Assembly (NCBI GenBank): GCA_902780405.1
Contig: CACZFI010000007.1
Location: 1-64,000 of the forward strand
DNA: 64,000 nt
Reading direction: 5' to 3'
From: an uncultured Lachnospiraceae bacterium
GTDB lineage: Bacteria; Bacillota; Clostridia; Lachnospirales; Lachnospiraceae
The notes beneath the pieces were generated by a model. The model saw nothing but the letters and a program-made list of their open reading frames with translations, was not told the DNA's origin and ran no database searches. Position numbers and translations under genes: made by a program. Every line of letters begins with the position of its first letter. Within the stretch, counting starts at the first letter, position 1. Below are positions 51,408 through 60,293 of this stretch, in pieces.

Positions 51408-51815
51408 ATGGATCAAAACAATTTACAAAACACACCACCGCAGATGGTTCCTGGCGGAGGGATCGCAACCTATTATCAACAGCCGCAAATGAGTTCGTTT
51501 ATAAAAAAAGGAGATGAGGACTTTCCGGTATGGGCGCTCTATGTATCTGTGGCCGGATTATGTATGCTTTGTTTTGGAAGATTGATCGCCTTGATTTTGG
51601 CTTGTATAGCGAATCAACAGGTGAAGGAATATAGTTTGTCTCATAAACAACTTGTCGGGAAGGCAAAGGCTACTGCATCGTGCGCATCAATCGTGATTTT
51701 TTTATCGGTTATTATGATTGCAACAGCGATTGTATTCTATATGCTCTATGGTGTGATCATTTTCGGAAACAGTTCAAATATCGGCAATGCGCTGAACAAT
51801 ACCGGAATGCGTTGA
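51408..51815 (+). CDS. Small two-helix membrane protein
   Basis: 135 aa. Gln/Pro-rich cytoplasmic N-terminus (QNTPPQMVPGGG, YYQQPQ), then two hydrophobic segments (about 43-68 and 93-118) with a short basic loop (NQQVKEYSLSHKQLVGKAKA). The architecture resembles DUF4190-like proteins. AAATGGAGGGG site. AT-rich, first gene of the accessory block after the toxin-like locus. Function unknown. Confidence 0.75.
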   Translation: MDQNNLQNTPPQMVPGGGIATYYQQPQMSSFIKKGDEDFPVWALYVSVAGLCMLCFGRLIALILACIANQQVKEYSLSHKQLVGKAKATASCASIVIFLSVIMIATAIVFYMLYGVIIFGNSSNIGNALNNTGMR

Positions 51816-51881
51816 TGAATTGTCGCATTGAAGAAGGATTTGTAGTATAATTGACATAGTATATTTGGAAAGGAACTCGGT

Positions 51882-52220
51882 ATGACAAAGGAAGAAATTC
51901 TTGCGATTGCGCAGGAACAGGATGGATACGATGAGAGAGAAATCTCTATTGATGATCAGAATGACAGTAGCGCGCTTGATGTTTCGCTTGCTCTTTGTGT
52001 TGCAATCGCTGCAATCAAGATATTCTGTTTCAGAACCAATCCTTATGATGTCTTTGCGATAGAGTACATAGCGCTTGCAACAAAAAAGCATAATGACTGG
52101 AAAAAACTGCATAGAACAAAGGATTTGTATCTGTCGATTCTTCTTTATATCTCAGGTTTCTTTTGTCTGCTAGCATTCTTGATTTGGAGCGTAGGTAAGA
52201 AAAACCATCATGAAGAATGA
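51882..52220 (+). CDS. DUF6442-like membrane protein
   Basis: 112 aa with the start MTKEEILAIAQEQDGYDERE and two or three membrane segments (about 33-50, 55-68, 86-105). It overlaps the following XRE regulator by 11 bp; such membrane protein plus small XRE regulator pairs are common in Firmicutes. The membrane protein might control the regulator, but this is not established. Confidence 0.75.
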   Translation: MTKEEILAIAQEQDGYDEREISIDDQNDSSALDVSLALCVAIAAIKIFCFRTNPYDVFAIEYIALATKKHNDWKKLHRTKDLYLSILLYISGFFCLLAFLIWSVGKKNHHEE

Positions 52221-52419
52221 ACTTGTTTTGCAAAACCGTTTGCGCGTAGCACGAGCTGAAAAAAAGATATCACAGGGAGAACTGGCGAAGATGGTTGGTG
52301 TCTCCAGACAGACGATTTGTTCAATTGAGACAGGTCAGTTTTGCCCTACAGCAAAACTGGCCTTGCTTCTTTGCCTTGCACTTGATAAGAAGTTTGAGGA
52401 TCTGTTTTTCTTCGATTAG
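52210..52419 (+). CDS. XRE-family transcriptional regulator
   Basis: 69 aa, essentially one helix-turn-helix: LRVARAEKKISQGELAKMVGVSRQTICSIETG, then helices to LFFFD. Coupled to the membrane protein upstream and 8 bp before the NERD-AAA gene, so it likely controls this block. GC is lower than in flanking core genes. Confidence 0.92.
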   Translation: MKNELVLQNRLRVARAEKKISQGELAKMVGVSRQTICSIETGQFCPTAKLALLLCLALDKKFEDLFFFD

Positions 52420-52427
52420 GGGGAGTT

Positions 52428-54827
52428 ATGAATTTTAAGAACTTCAAAGAATTAATCTATCAGATGATTCTTGGGAATCCCTCGTTGCCGTACAATAAAG
52501 ATAAAATTGATAAGGAAGGGCTTGGCGTATATGGTGAGGATTTGACAGAGGATCTTTTACGTACTTATGTGCCGGGCTATTTTAAGATTATCAGAAATGT
52601 AATTCTTCCAATCGGTAATACCGCCACCGAAATAGATATCCTAATGATCCACGAGAAAGGCGTTTTCGTTTTTGAGAGTAAGAATTTCAGTGGCTGGATC
52701 TATGGAGATGAGGATCAAAAGAATTGGACGCAGACCTTTCGGAACGGAACGAAGAATGCCTTTTATAATCCTGTAAAACAAAACCGGACACATTGTGATG
52801 CAATTCAAAAGTTGACCGGGGTACCGGAACAGTATCTGATGTCTTATATTGTGTTCTCTGAACGTTGCGAACTTAAGAAGGTTCCGGATAACAGAATGTG
52901 CCTTACAATCATTAAGCGCGATGAACTGCTCTACGAAGTGGAAAAAGACCTTTCGTTCCGTGATGCTGTTTTTTCGAGAGAGATGGTTGATTCGTATTAC
53001 GCTGGTTTTGAAAGCTTTTTGCATGATGAGGATTTGAAGCGTGTGCACGCAGAACGCATAAAGAAAAAGAACCAAGAAACAGATGATGAGAGTACATGGA
53101 CTCTTGAAAACGAATCGAAGCTGTTTGCAGAAGGGTTTAGTGAGTTTGTGAAGCTCTTTGGAGGACTGGCGTTTGATTCGGATCGAAGAACAGTGGACAA
53201 AGCACAAAAGTCTCACAAGAAAGATGATCAGAAAAAAGCTGAGGACATAGAAATAACGGAGATAAGGAATGCCGGTGACACTGTAAAGAACGAACCTGAA
53301 CCGATAGGAGGAAGTGTAGAAATGTCGGAAGAGAATAGTATCCAAAACGACAATGCAGATTTGAAGGCAAAGCTTGATGAGGCCTATAAAAAGTTTACTC
53401 AGAATCTTTGCGATTTGAATTGGGACAATGAGCAGAAAAACAGAGAAAGAATCGAACGATATGAGATTACTGAAAAGACAACATCTATTACGCTTTATGA
53501 TGCAACGCTTTTAGGAATCAACGAGTTGGGAGAAAAGACGGAGGTACGAACAGATCGTTTCACAATGTCTATTTGCAAAGACGGCGTTGAATGTGAATCC
53601 TTGAACAGGAGCTTTCGACCTTTGGGGGATTTCAGAATAAAATTAAAGTATACGTGTGATGAAGATGTCTATGAAAAAGAATACAATCTCAAATATTTGA
53701 AGTGGAAAAGACTTCCTTTCGGCACAAACTGTGCTGTTTATATGATTGACGAAAAAAGCAAGAGTAATTCAATATGTATAACATTGGCAAATGAGATTGA
53801 TCGCCAGAATCTATGCCTTTTTATATGGCTGTTGACAGTTAATAACATTTTTGATAAAGAGGGCAAGAAAAGGGAGGATAAGATCAACAAACCTTTGTCA
53901 TCGCCATCCGGCAGCTTGTTTAATAATGCCTTTAACGATAGTTTTAGTTCGATTAATAATCTCTTCGGTGGTGGGAGTATGTGGACATCACCTCCTAAGG
54001 GTGAGAGTAAACCTACCAGATTTGAAGGAGATCCATTTAAAGAACTGGAGTCTCTGATTGGTATGGATTCTATTAAAGAAGACGTACGCGAACTTGCTAA
54101 TTTCGTAAAGATGCAACAAGAACGTAAGAAACAGGGTTTGAAACCGGTTCCTTCTTCTTTGCATCTGGTATTTGCGGGTAATCCGGGAACCGGTAAAACG
54201 ACGATAGCAAGAATACTTGCCGCAATTTACAAAGATATCGGAGTTTTATCCAAGGGACAGATGGTGGAAGTTGACAGGGGGGCCTTGGTTGCGGGATATG
54301 TTGGACAAACAGCAATCAAAACAAAAGAGAAGATTAAAGAAGCGATGGGCGGAGTCCTTTTCATTGATGAAGCATATACACTTGCTAAAGATTCGGAGCA
54401 GGATTTTGGCCAGGAAGCGATTGATACAATCCTGAAAGCCATGGAGGACCATCGTGACGAATTTATTGTTATTGTCGCCGGTTATCCGGATTTGATGGAG
54501 AAGTTTATTTCATCAAATCCCGGGTTGCAGTCGCGCTTCAATAAATATATCAACTTCCCTGATTACAACGGTGAAGAGATGATGCGCATATTTGAGAGTA
54601 TGTGCGAGAAGTATGAATATATTCTGGATGAGAGCGCAAAACAAAAGGCGCGAGAGTGCATAGATATTATTATGGAAAACAAGGGGCCAAACTTTGCAAA
54701 CGCTCGTATGATGCGAAATGTTTTTGAAAGTATCATTACTAAACAGTCGAGCCGAATTGCCGGGAAGGATTGTACCAAAGAAGATATGACGAGAATTACA
54801 GCTGAAGATTTTGAAGGATTATTCTAA
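52428..54827 (+). CDS. NERD nuclease-related domain fused to a CbxX/CfxQ-type AAA+ ATPase
   Basis: 799 aa. Residues about 30-150: NERD domain with GEDLTEDLL, the catalytic-type TEIDILMIHEKGVFVFESKN (Asp then ExK) and GWIYG. Residues 220-480: charged linker and an unrecognised beta-rich part. Residues about 540-799: CbxX/CfxQ AAA+ ATPase with Walker A GNPGTGKTT (about 584), pore-loop-like ALVAGYVGQTA, Walker B GVLFIDEAYTL, sensor VAGYPDLM and arginine finger NPGLQSRF. Both enzyme cores look intact. GGGGGAG site before ATG. AT-rich, next to an XRE regulator and a toxin-like locus: a candidate defence or mobile-element function, not proven. Confidence 0.88.
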   Translation: MNFKNFKELIYQMILGNPSLPYNKDKIDKEGLGVYGEDLTEDLLRTYVPGYFKIIRNVILPIGNTATEIDILMIHEKGVFVFESKNFSGWIYGDEDQKNWTQTFRNGTKNAFYNPVKQNRTHCDAIQKLTGVPEQYLMSYIVFSERCELKKVPDNRMCLTIIKRDELLYEVEKDLSFRDAVFSREMVDSYYAGFESFLHDEDLKRVHAERIKKKNQETDDESTWTLENESKLFAEGFSEFVKLFGGLAFDSDRRTVDKAQKSHKKDDQKKAEDIEITEIRNAGDTVKNEPEPIGGSVEMSEENSIQNDNADLKAKLDEAYKKFTQNLCDLNWDNEQKNRERIERYEITEKTTSITLYDATLLGINELGEKTEVRTDRFTMSICKDGVECESLNRSFRPLGDFRIKLKYTCDEDVYEKEYNLKYLKWKRLPFGTNCAVYMIDEKSKSNSICITLANEIDRQNLCLFIWLLTVNNIFDKEGKKREDKINKPLSSPSGSLFNNAFNDSFSSINNLFGGGSMWTSPPKGESKPTRFEGDPFKELESLIGMDSIKEDVRELANFVKMQQERKKQGLKPVPSSLHLVFAGNPGTGKTTIARILAAIYKDIGVLSKGQMVEVDRGALVAGYVGQTAIKTKEKIKEAMGGVLFIDEAYTLAKDSEQDFGQEAIDTILKAMEDHRDEFIVIVAGYPDLMEKFISSNPGLQSRFNKYINFPDYNGEEMMRIFESMCEKYEYILDESAKQKARECIDIIMENKGPNFANARMMRNVFESIITKQSSRIAGKDCTKEDMTRITAEDFEGLF

Positions 54828-54990
54828 AACGTATGGCTTGCAAATCAAAAGACTTGATCGTCGCAGGAATTGTTTCTTGCGGCGATTGTTGCGTTAAGCA
54901 ACGTTAGGCTGTGCTGCGTATGTCAATGTTGCAGGCTGCGAATTGAACCGTTGGTTAGGAAGGCGGAACAGAGGGATTGTACATGCGTCG

Positions 54991-55020
54991 TTGTGTACGG
55001 CAAGCGCGTTATGATATAAT
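54991..55020 (+). promoter_or_regulatory. Promoter of the PAP2 gene
   Basis: TTGTGT (54991-54996), 18 bp, TATAAT (55015-55020). The start codon is 8 bases further on, so the mRNA may be leaderless. The gap 54828-55027 also holds a weak hairpin at 54856-54885. Confidence 0.72.
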
Positions 55021-55027
55021 ATGCGAT

Positions 55028-55570
55028 ATGACCGAATTTGATTTTTCCATCCTAAACTGGATACAGGACCACCTCCGATGCGGATTTTTGGATGCGGTGA
55101 TGCCGAAGATTACGGTTCTTGGAACTGCGGCAGCTTTGTGGATCGTCATCGGCCTGGCGTTGCTGATGAAACCGGCAACGCGGCGTACTGCAGTCTTACT
55201 TTTTATCGCGCTGCTTACAGCACTGCTTGTCTGCAACCTGACTTTAAAGAATCTTGTGGCAAGAGACAGACCCTGCTGGATCAACAAGGATATGATCCTG
55301 CTTGTGAAAAGTCCGAAGGATTATTCCTTCCCGTCGGGACATACGGCGATGAGTTTCCTTTCGGCAACGGTGCTCACAAGACTGGGTAGGAAAGCCGGTG
55401 TGGCTGCGTTTGTTGTAGCGACGTTAATCGCTTTTTCGAGATTGTATCTGTATGTACATTTTCCTTCGGATGTGGCGGCGGGGGCGCTGATCGGAACAAT
55501 GATCGGTGTTCTCGTACTTGCGGGGAATCGATGGATTGAAAAGAAAAAAGAAGTACGGGGTGAAGTATGA
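55028..55570 (+). CDS. PAP2 family phosphatase
   Basis: 180 aa with five or six membrane helices and the three PAP2 motifs: KNLVARDRP, PSGHT and SRLYLYVHFPSD, so the active-site Lys, Arg, Ser, His and Asp are present. Typical substrates are undecaprenyl pyrophosphate or other lipid phosphates at the outer membrane face. ATG 55028 is chosen because the longer frame (from 54977) covers the promoter. The stop overlaps the next start. Confidence 0.9.
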   Translation: MTEFDFSILNWIQDHLRCGFLDAVMPKITVLGTAAALWIVIGLALLMKPATRRTAVLLFIALLTALLVCNLTLKNLVARDRPCWINKDMILLVKSPKDYSFPSGHTAMSFLSATVLTRLGRKAGVAAFVVATLIAFSRLYLYVHFPSDVAAGALIGTMIGVLVLAGNRWIEKKKEVRGEV

Positions 55571-56658
55571 TCGTAATCCTTGTTTTTGCAGTCTTTATAT
55601 TGACAGCGATCGGTGCGCATCTGTATGTGTTTACACGCATGAGAGAATTTGCATGGGTGAAGGAACTGGCCGGTGAGAGTAAGGCGAAAAGCAGACTGAT
55701 CCGTGCGCCTTTTGTCCTTGCAATGGCGCTGTGGTGCGTCTTTGATCTGGTACCGGCGGTGATCGCCGTGGTGCATCTACTGTTTTTCTGGCTGGTATCG
55801 GACTTTGCCGGATGGATCGTAAAGAAAACTTCAAAGAAGGAATTTCGATTTTATTGGCAGGGAGCTGTTGCCCTTGTTGTGACGGCGGTTTATCTGATCT
55901 GTGGCTGGTATTTTGCCCATCACGTGTACGAGACGGATTACACACTCGCTACGGCCAAGAATCTTCCCGGCGGACATCTTCGTGTGGCGGTGATTGCAGA
56001 TTCGCACATCGGCTGTACATTTGACGGCGAAGGGTTTGCTGCGCATATGAAGGAGATCGAGCAGTCGCATCCGGATCTTTTGTTGATCGTGGGTGACTTT
56101 GTGGATGATGATACCAAGCGCGCAGATATGGAGAAAGCCTGCGCGGCCCTCGGGGAAATGAAGACGACCTATGGCATATACTACGTTTACGGAAATCACG
56201 ATCCCGGATATTCGGACAGCAGGGATTTTACGGCGGCTGATATGGAGGCGGAGCTTGAAAAGAATCATGTTACTGTCTTAAAGGACGAATCCGTGCTCCT
56301 TGCAGACAGTGTGTATGTGGTGGGACGAAGGGACAGAAGCAGCGGCGACAGGCTTTCCATGAAGGATCTGACGAAGGAACTTGATCTCGCAAAGTATATG
56401 ATCGTCCTTGATCATCAGCCCCATGATTTCGCCGCACAGGAAGCGGCCGGCGCAGACCTTGTTCTTTGCGGACATACCCATGGCGGGCAGATGTTTCCCA
56501 TCGGCATCACCGGAGAGCTTTCCGGGGCAAATGAAAAGACCTATGGACTTGAAACACGAGGAAATACGAACTATATTGTGACTTCCGGAATCTCGGACTG
56601 GGCGATTCCGTATAAGACAGCGGCAATCGCAGAGTATGTCATCATTGATATTCGGTAG
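55567..56658 (+). CDS. Membrane-anchored metallophosphoesterase (YkuE-like)
   Basis: 363 aa. Three or four N-terminal membrane helices (about 1-120), then a calcineurin-like domain: IADSHIG, VGDFVDDD, YGNHDPG, LDHQPHDF and CGHTHGGQ supply all metal ligands. ATGA overlap with PAP2 suggests the two act on related lipid or wall phosphates. Confidence 0.92.
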   Translation: MIVILVFAVFILTAIGAHLYVFTRMREFAWVKELAGESKAKSRLIRAPFVLAMALWCVFDLVPAVIAVVHLLFFWLVSDFAGWIVKKTSKKEFRFYWQGAVALVVTAVYLICGWYFAHHVYETDYTLATAKNLPGGHLRVAVIADSHIGCTFDGEGFAAHMKEIEQSHPDLLLIVGDFVDDDTKRADMEKACAALGEMKTTYGIYYVYGNHDPGYSDSRDFTAADMEAELEKNHVTVLKDESVLLADSVYVVGRRDRSSGDRLSMKDLTKELDLAKYMIVLDHQPHDFAAQEAAGADLVLCGHTHGGQMFPIGITGELSGANEKTYGLETRGNTNYIVTSGISDWAIPYKTAAIAEYVIIDIR

Positions 56659-56669
56659 GAGGCGGAAGT

Positions 56670-56891
56670 ATGAAACTGTTTGGAAGAAAGTCTCATGTGC
56701 CGCCGTATGCGTATGATCCCGAGAAGGAAGATGCGGTGGTACGCTCGTCCATCTGTACGGGAGAGCAGGTGGCTGGATTCAAGGACCGAAAGACACACGA
56801 ATTCCATGAGGTGATGCTCATCCGCACGAAGAAGGATATGGACGCATTTATGAAGGCGTACGGATTTTCAAGTGTGAAGAAGGAATACTGA
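56670..56891 (+). CDS. Conserved small protein, 73 aa
   Basis: Starts MKLFGRKSHVPPYAYDPEKE and has a central RSSICTGEQVAGFKDRKT segment. Strong GGAGG site. Soluble, one Cys. Similar small proteins occur in other Lachnospiraceae as far as recalled, without a function. Lies between the phosphoesterase and AlkD-like genes, in one operon. Confidence 0.8.
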   Translation: MKLFGRKSHVPPYAYDPEKEDAVVRSSICTGEQVAGFKDRKTHEFHEVMLIRTKKDMDAFMKAYGFSSVKKEY

Positions 56892-56906
56892 CGGAGGGAC
56901 AAGTGT

Positions 56907-57602
56907 ATGATCGTGGATGAAATCAGAAAGGAGTTGTTTGATCTTCGGGATGAGGCGTATGCTGCATTTCAGCTGAAACTGATCCCGACTGCGGAACCGG
57001 ACAGCTTTATCGGTGTGCGAACTCCGGCACTTCGGACTTATGCGAAGGCGGTGGCAAAACGATCGGATGTGGATACATTTCTTTCGGATCTTCCGCACAG
57101 ATACTTTGATGAGAACCAACTGCATGCCTTTGTGCTTTCGGAGATGAAGGATTTTGATAAGTGCGTTCAACATGTGGAGGCATTTCTTCCCTACGTGGAC
57201 AATTGGGCAACCTGTGACCAGATGTCTCCGAAGGTGTTTAAGAAGTACAAAGAGCAGCTGCTGCCTCGGATCAGGTCTTGGATCGCATCGACGGAGACTT
57301 ACACGATCCGTTTTGGGATCGGTATGTTGATGACACATTTTCTGGATGACGACTTTGATCCGGCGTACCCGGAGATGGTGGCGAAGCTTGCATCTGAAGA
57401 ATATTATGTAAACATGATGATCGCCTGGTATTTTGCCACGGCGCTGGCAAAGCAGTATGATGCGATCGTTCCTTATATCGAGGAGCAAAGGCTTCCTGCG
57501 TGGACACATAACAAGACGATCCAGAAGGCGGTGGAAAGCTATCGCATTACGCCGGAGCAGAAGACCTACCTGAAGACGTTTAAGGTTAGGAAGGAAAAGT
57601 AG
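56907..57602 (+). CDS. DNA alkylation repair protein, AlkD-like
   Basis: 231 aa all-helical HEAT-repeat protein: GVRTPALRTYAKAVAK, DENQLHAFVLSEMK, VDNWATCDQMSPK, RFGIGMLMTHFL and NMMIAWYFATALAKQY match the AlkD family, base-excision glycosylases for N3/N7-alkylated purines. The conserved Trp and Asp (NWATCD, in place of NWDLCD or NWATVD) are present. Start chosen at the first ATG after GGAGGGAC. Directly abuts the HAD gene. Confidence 0.9.
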   Translation: MIVDEIRKELFDLRDEAYAAFQLKLIPTAEPDSFIGVRTPALRTYAKAVAKRSDVDTFLSDLPHRYFDENQLHAFVLSEMKDFDKCVQHVEAFLPYVDNWATCDQMSPKVFKKYKEQLLPRIRSWIASTETYTIRFGIGMLMTHFLDDDFDPAYPEMVAKLASEEYYVNMMIAWYFATALAKQYDAIVPYIEEQRLPAWTHNKTIQKAVESYRITPEQKTYLKTFKVRKEK

Positions 57603-58277
57603 ATGGGAGAATCTAAACGAGACTACCGGTACTATCTGTTTGATCTGGACGGCACGCTCACACAGTCCGGGGTTGGAATCATAGACGGAGCGATCCGAAC
57701 TCTGGCGAAGTTCGGGATCGAGGTGACGGACCGGGATTCCATGCGTCGGTTTATCGGACCTCCGCTTCGGTATTCCTTTCGAGAGTTCTTCGGGCTTTCC
57801 GAGGAGAAGACGGAACAGGCGGTTTCATACTATCTTGATTACATGAAGCAGGAAGGCATATATCGGGCACCACTTTATCCGGGCGTAAAGGAGACCCTGG
57901 AGCGTCTTTTGGCTGATGGAAAGAAACTGGCTGTTGTCACAACGAAGACAAAGTATCTGGCGGAAGCTGTCATCGAATATGACGGGATCCGGGATTTCTT
58001 TGATACCATCGTCGGTCCCGGTGCTGACAACAGGAATCCCGAGAAGAAGAATCTGATACGGGAAACACTTTCAAACATTGGGGTTTCCGAGGAGGAGTTC
58101 GACAGTGTCCTGATGGTGGGTGATCGCTTTTATGATATCGAAGGAGCCGCTTTGGTCGGCGTGGACTCCGCCGGCGCATTGTACGGCTACGGCAGCAGGG
58201 AGGAACTCACCGACGCCGGCGCAACCTTCCTGATCGAAGATATTCGGGAATTGCAGGTATTTCTGAAAAAAATGTGA
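57603..58277 (+). CDS. HAD-superfamily phosphatase (phosphoglycolate phosphatase-like)
   Basis: 224 aa. Nucleophile motif FDLDGTLTQSG (Asp14, Asp16), helical cap (about 25-85), VVTTKTK (motif II), Lys in PEKKNL and the MVGDRFYDIEGA metal motif. Could act on phosphoglycolate, pyrophosphate or nucleotides; the substrate cannot be told. Start abuts the stop of the AlkD-like gene. Confidence 0.9.
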   Translation: MGESKRDYRYYLFDLDGTLTQSGVGIIDGAIRTLAKFGIEVTDRDSMRRFIGPPLRYSFREFFGLSEEKTEQAVSYYLDYMKQEGIYRAPLYPGVKETLERLLADGKKLAVVTTKTKYLAEAVIEYDGIRDFFDTIVGPGADNRNPEKKNLIRETLSNIGVSEEEFDSVLMVGDRFYDIEGAALVGVDSAGALYGYGSREELTDAGATFLIEDIRELQVFLKKM

Positions 58278-58310
58278 ACGACCTTGCATACAAAATAGGG
58301 AGATAAGAGA

Positions 58311-59237
58311 ATGAAAGAAGAATTCTTACTGTTAAGCGAAGCGGATCTTCCCGAGATGGCGAAGCTGTTCAGGGAGGCTTTCGCGGGTGAGCCGTGGAAG
58401 GATGACTGGAGTGATGAGGAACAGCTTGCTCTGTATATGAAGGAGATTTCCGGCGCGTACAACTGTCTGAATTTCGGATTGAAAATTGACGGACGTCTGG
58501 TTGCCATGTCGGTCGGCTCGATCAGACACTGGTGGGAAGGAACCAATTACAATATCGAGGAATTGTGTGTGCTGCCGGAGATGCAGGGGCAGGGACTCGG
58601 TTCGAGGTTCCTTGCAATGATTGAAGAGAATGTAAGGCGCAAGGGGATGGCAGGCATCTTTTTGCAGACGGACAGTGATAAACCGGCATTTCAATTTTAT
58701 CACAAGATGGGCTTTGGCGATCTCGGAGCACATGTGAGTCTGTATAAAAACCTGTCCGACAGGATCGTGAAAGGGACGCCGGAAGACAGGGATGATATCC
58801 TTTCGCTTTATCGGGCACAGGTCGGACAGGAATTCTGCCCGTGGACAGAGGAGTATCCGTCGGTTGAGACCATAGACTATGACCTGTCAAAAGAGAATCT
58901 GTTTGTTATGAAGGAGGGCGGCAGGATCATTGCTGCGATCTCGATCGATGACGACGATGAGGTTGACCGGCTTTCTGTTTGGGATAAGAAGCTTGCACCG
59001 GGAGGGGCACTGGCGAGACTTGCGGTGCTTCCGGAAAAGCAGGGACTGGGCGTTGCAAAATCAATGCTTCAATATGCTATGGAAGTCCTCAGGGAGAGAA
59101 ACAGTCAAAGCGTTCATTTCCTCGTAAATATCAAAAATCAAAAGGCAATTCGTGCCTACGCCAGTCTTGGATTCCGAATTGTGGGATCCTGCCATATGTT
59201 TGGTCAGGACATGGATTGTTATGAAAAAGAATTGTAA
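58311..59237 (+). CDS. Tandem GNAT acetyltransferase
   Basis: 308 aa with two GNAT folds. The first (about 1-145) has LPEMQGQGLGSRF, the second (150-308) LPEKQGLGVAKSM, both acetyl-CoA pyrophosphate loops, and both end in an FYHKMGF- or YASLGF-type strand. AGGGAG upstream. Substrates unknown; tandem GNATs often modify small amines or aminoglycosides. Confidence 0.92.
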   Translation: MKEEFLLLSEADLPEMAKLFREAFAGEPWKDDWSDEEQLALYMKEISGAYNCLNFGLKIDGRLVAMSVGSIRHWWEGTNYNIEELCVLPEMQGQGLGSRFLAMIEENVRRKGMAGIFLQTDSDKPAFQFYHKMGFGDLGAHVSLYKNLSDRIVKGTPEDRDDILSLYRAQVGQEFCPWTEEYPSVETIDYDLSKENLFVMKEGGRIIAAISIDDDDEVDRLSVWDKKLAPGGALARLAVLPEKQGLGVAKSMLQYAMEVLRERNSQSVHFLVNIKNQKAIRAYASLGFRIVGSCHMFGQDMDCYEKEL

Positions 59238-59254
59238 ATCTTAAGGAGTCGGAT

Positions 59255-60157
59255 ATGGCAAGAAGGAAAATCTATAGCGGAATCGATACGCTGCCGATCG
59301 GTCGGGCGAGTGAGGTGATCACACCCGGCTGTCTCGTCCTTGAAGGCGGCGGATGGAAGGGACTATATACGGTGGGAGCGCTCGATGCATTTATGATACA
59401 TGGCGTGAATATGCAGTCGGTCGTCGGTATTTCGGCGGGTGCGCTTTCAGCCATCGGTTATGTGTCCGGCCAGATCGGATGGGGCGTCAGGATCGATCTG
59501 CAGTACCGACACGATCCGGAATATGTCGGCTTCGGAGCTATGATCAGGGATCACGGAGTGACGGGATTCTCATATCTCTATGATGGTATTCTCGGAGATC
59601 TGCCGCTCGATAAGAAGAGACTGATGGACAAAAGAAGAAGGCTTGCGGTCGGTGTGACCAATATGCTGACCGGTGAGACGGAGTACATGGAGAAAGGTAA
59701 ATGCAATCTTTCAGCAGCGGTACGTGCCTCGGCGACGGTACCCTTCGTGTCGCGACCGGTGGTTATAAGTGGTGTGCCGTATTTGGACGGCGGCTGTTCC
59801 ACCAAGATTCCCTATCCGTGGGCAATGTCCGAGGGCTTCGAGAAAATCGTTGTCATAAAGACGCGTGAATGGGATTTCGTAAGAGATGAATCGCCGTCGA
59901 AGGCAACAGGACTGATGTACCGGAAGTATCCGAATTTTGTCCGTGCGTTTCAGCAGACCAACGCAAATTTCAATCACATGACGATGGAACTCAAAAAGCG
60001 ACATGAAGCAGGAGAGATCTTTGTGCTGGCGCCTTCCAAACCCATTGAAGTCACAAGGTTTGAAGGCGATATGGAGAAACTCGGAGACTTGTACTGGCTC
60101 GGCTATCATGATGCCGAAGCGCAGATGGAGAAGCTGAAATCATATCTGTCCGTATAA
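59255..60157 (+). CDS. Patatin-like phospholipase
   Basis: 300 aa. Oxyanion loop EGGGWKGLYTVGALDAF, catalytic Ser60 in GISAG and Asp178 in YLDGGCSTKIP form the patatin dyad. No signal peptide, so probably cytoplasmic or membrane-surface lipid hydrolase, close to RssA/YjjU-type proteins. AAGGAG site; ends at its own terminator. Confidence 0.92.
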   Translation: MARRKIYSGIDTLPIGRASEVITPGCLVLEGGGWKGLYTVGALDAFMIHGVNMQSVVGISAGALSAIGYVSGQIGWGVRIDLQYRHDPEYVGFGAMIRDHGVTGFSYLYDGILGDLPLDKKRLMDKRRRLAVGVTNMLTGETEYMEKGKCNLSAAVRASATVPFVSRPVVISGVPYLDGGCSTKIPYPWAMSEGFEKIVVIKTREWDFVRDESPSKATGLMYRKYPNFVRAFQQTNANFNHMTMELKKRHEAGEIFVLAPSKPIEVTRFEGDMEKLGDLYWLGYHDAEAQMEKLKSYLSV

Positions 60158-60166
60158 GTGGATCAC

Positions 60167-60211
60167 ATGTCATCCGCATGGCCGAGCGTCTGCGGATGAC
60201 ATTATTTTTTT
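60167..60211 (+). terminator. Terminator after the patatin gene
   Basis: ATGTCATCCGCA (60167-60178) and TGCGGATGACAT (60191-60202), perfect 12-bp arms, then a T-run. Confidence 0.92.
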
Positions 60212-60293
60212 GCTCTTTCGTGCCGATAATATTCTCAGTGAGGGAGCTCTGAGTAGACATGCCGTGCGTACTCCTGTTTAAAGGAGGGATGGC

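Noticed and set aside
50841..54830. Prophage or integrative element
   Set aside because: No integrase, portal, terminase or relaxase is present, and no flanking att-like direct repeats were found.
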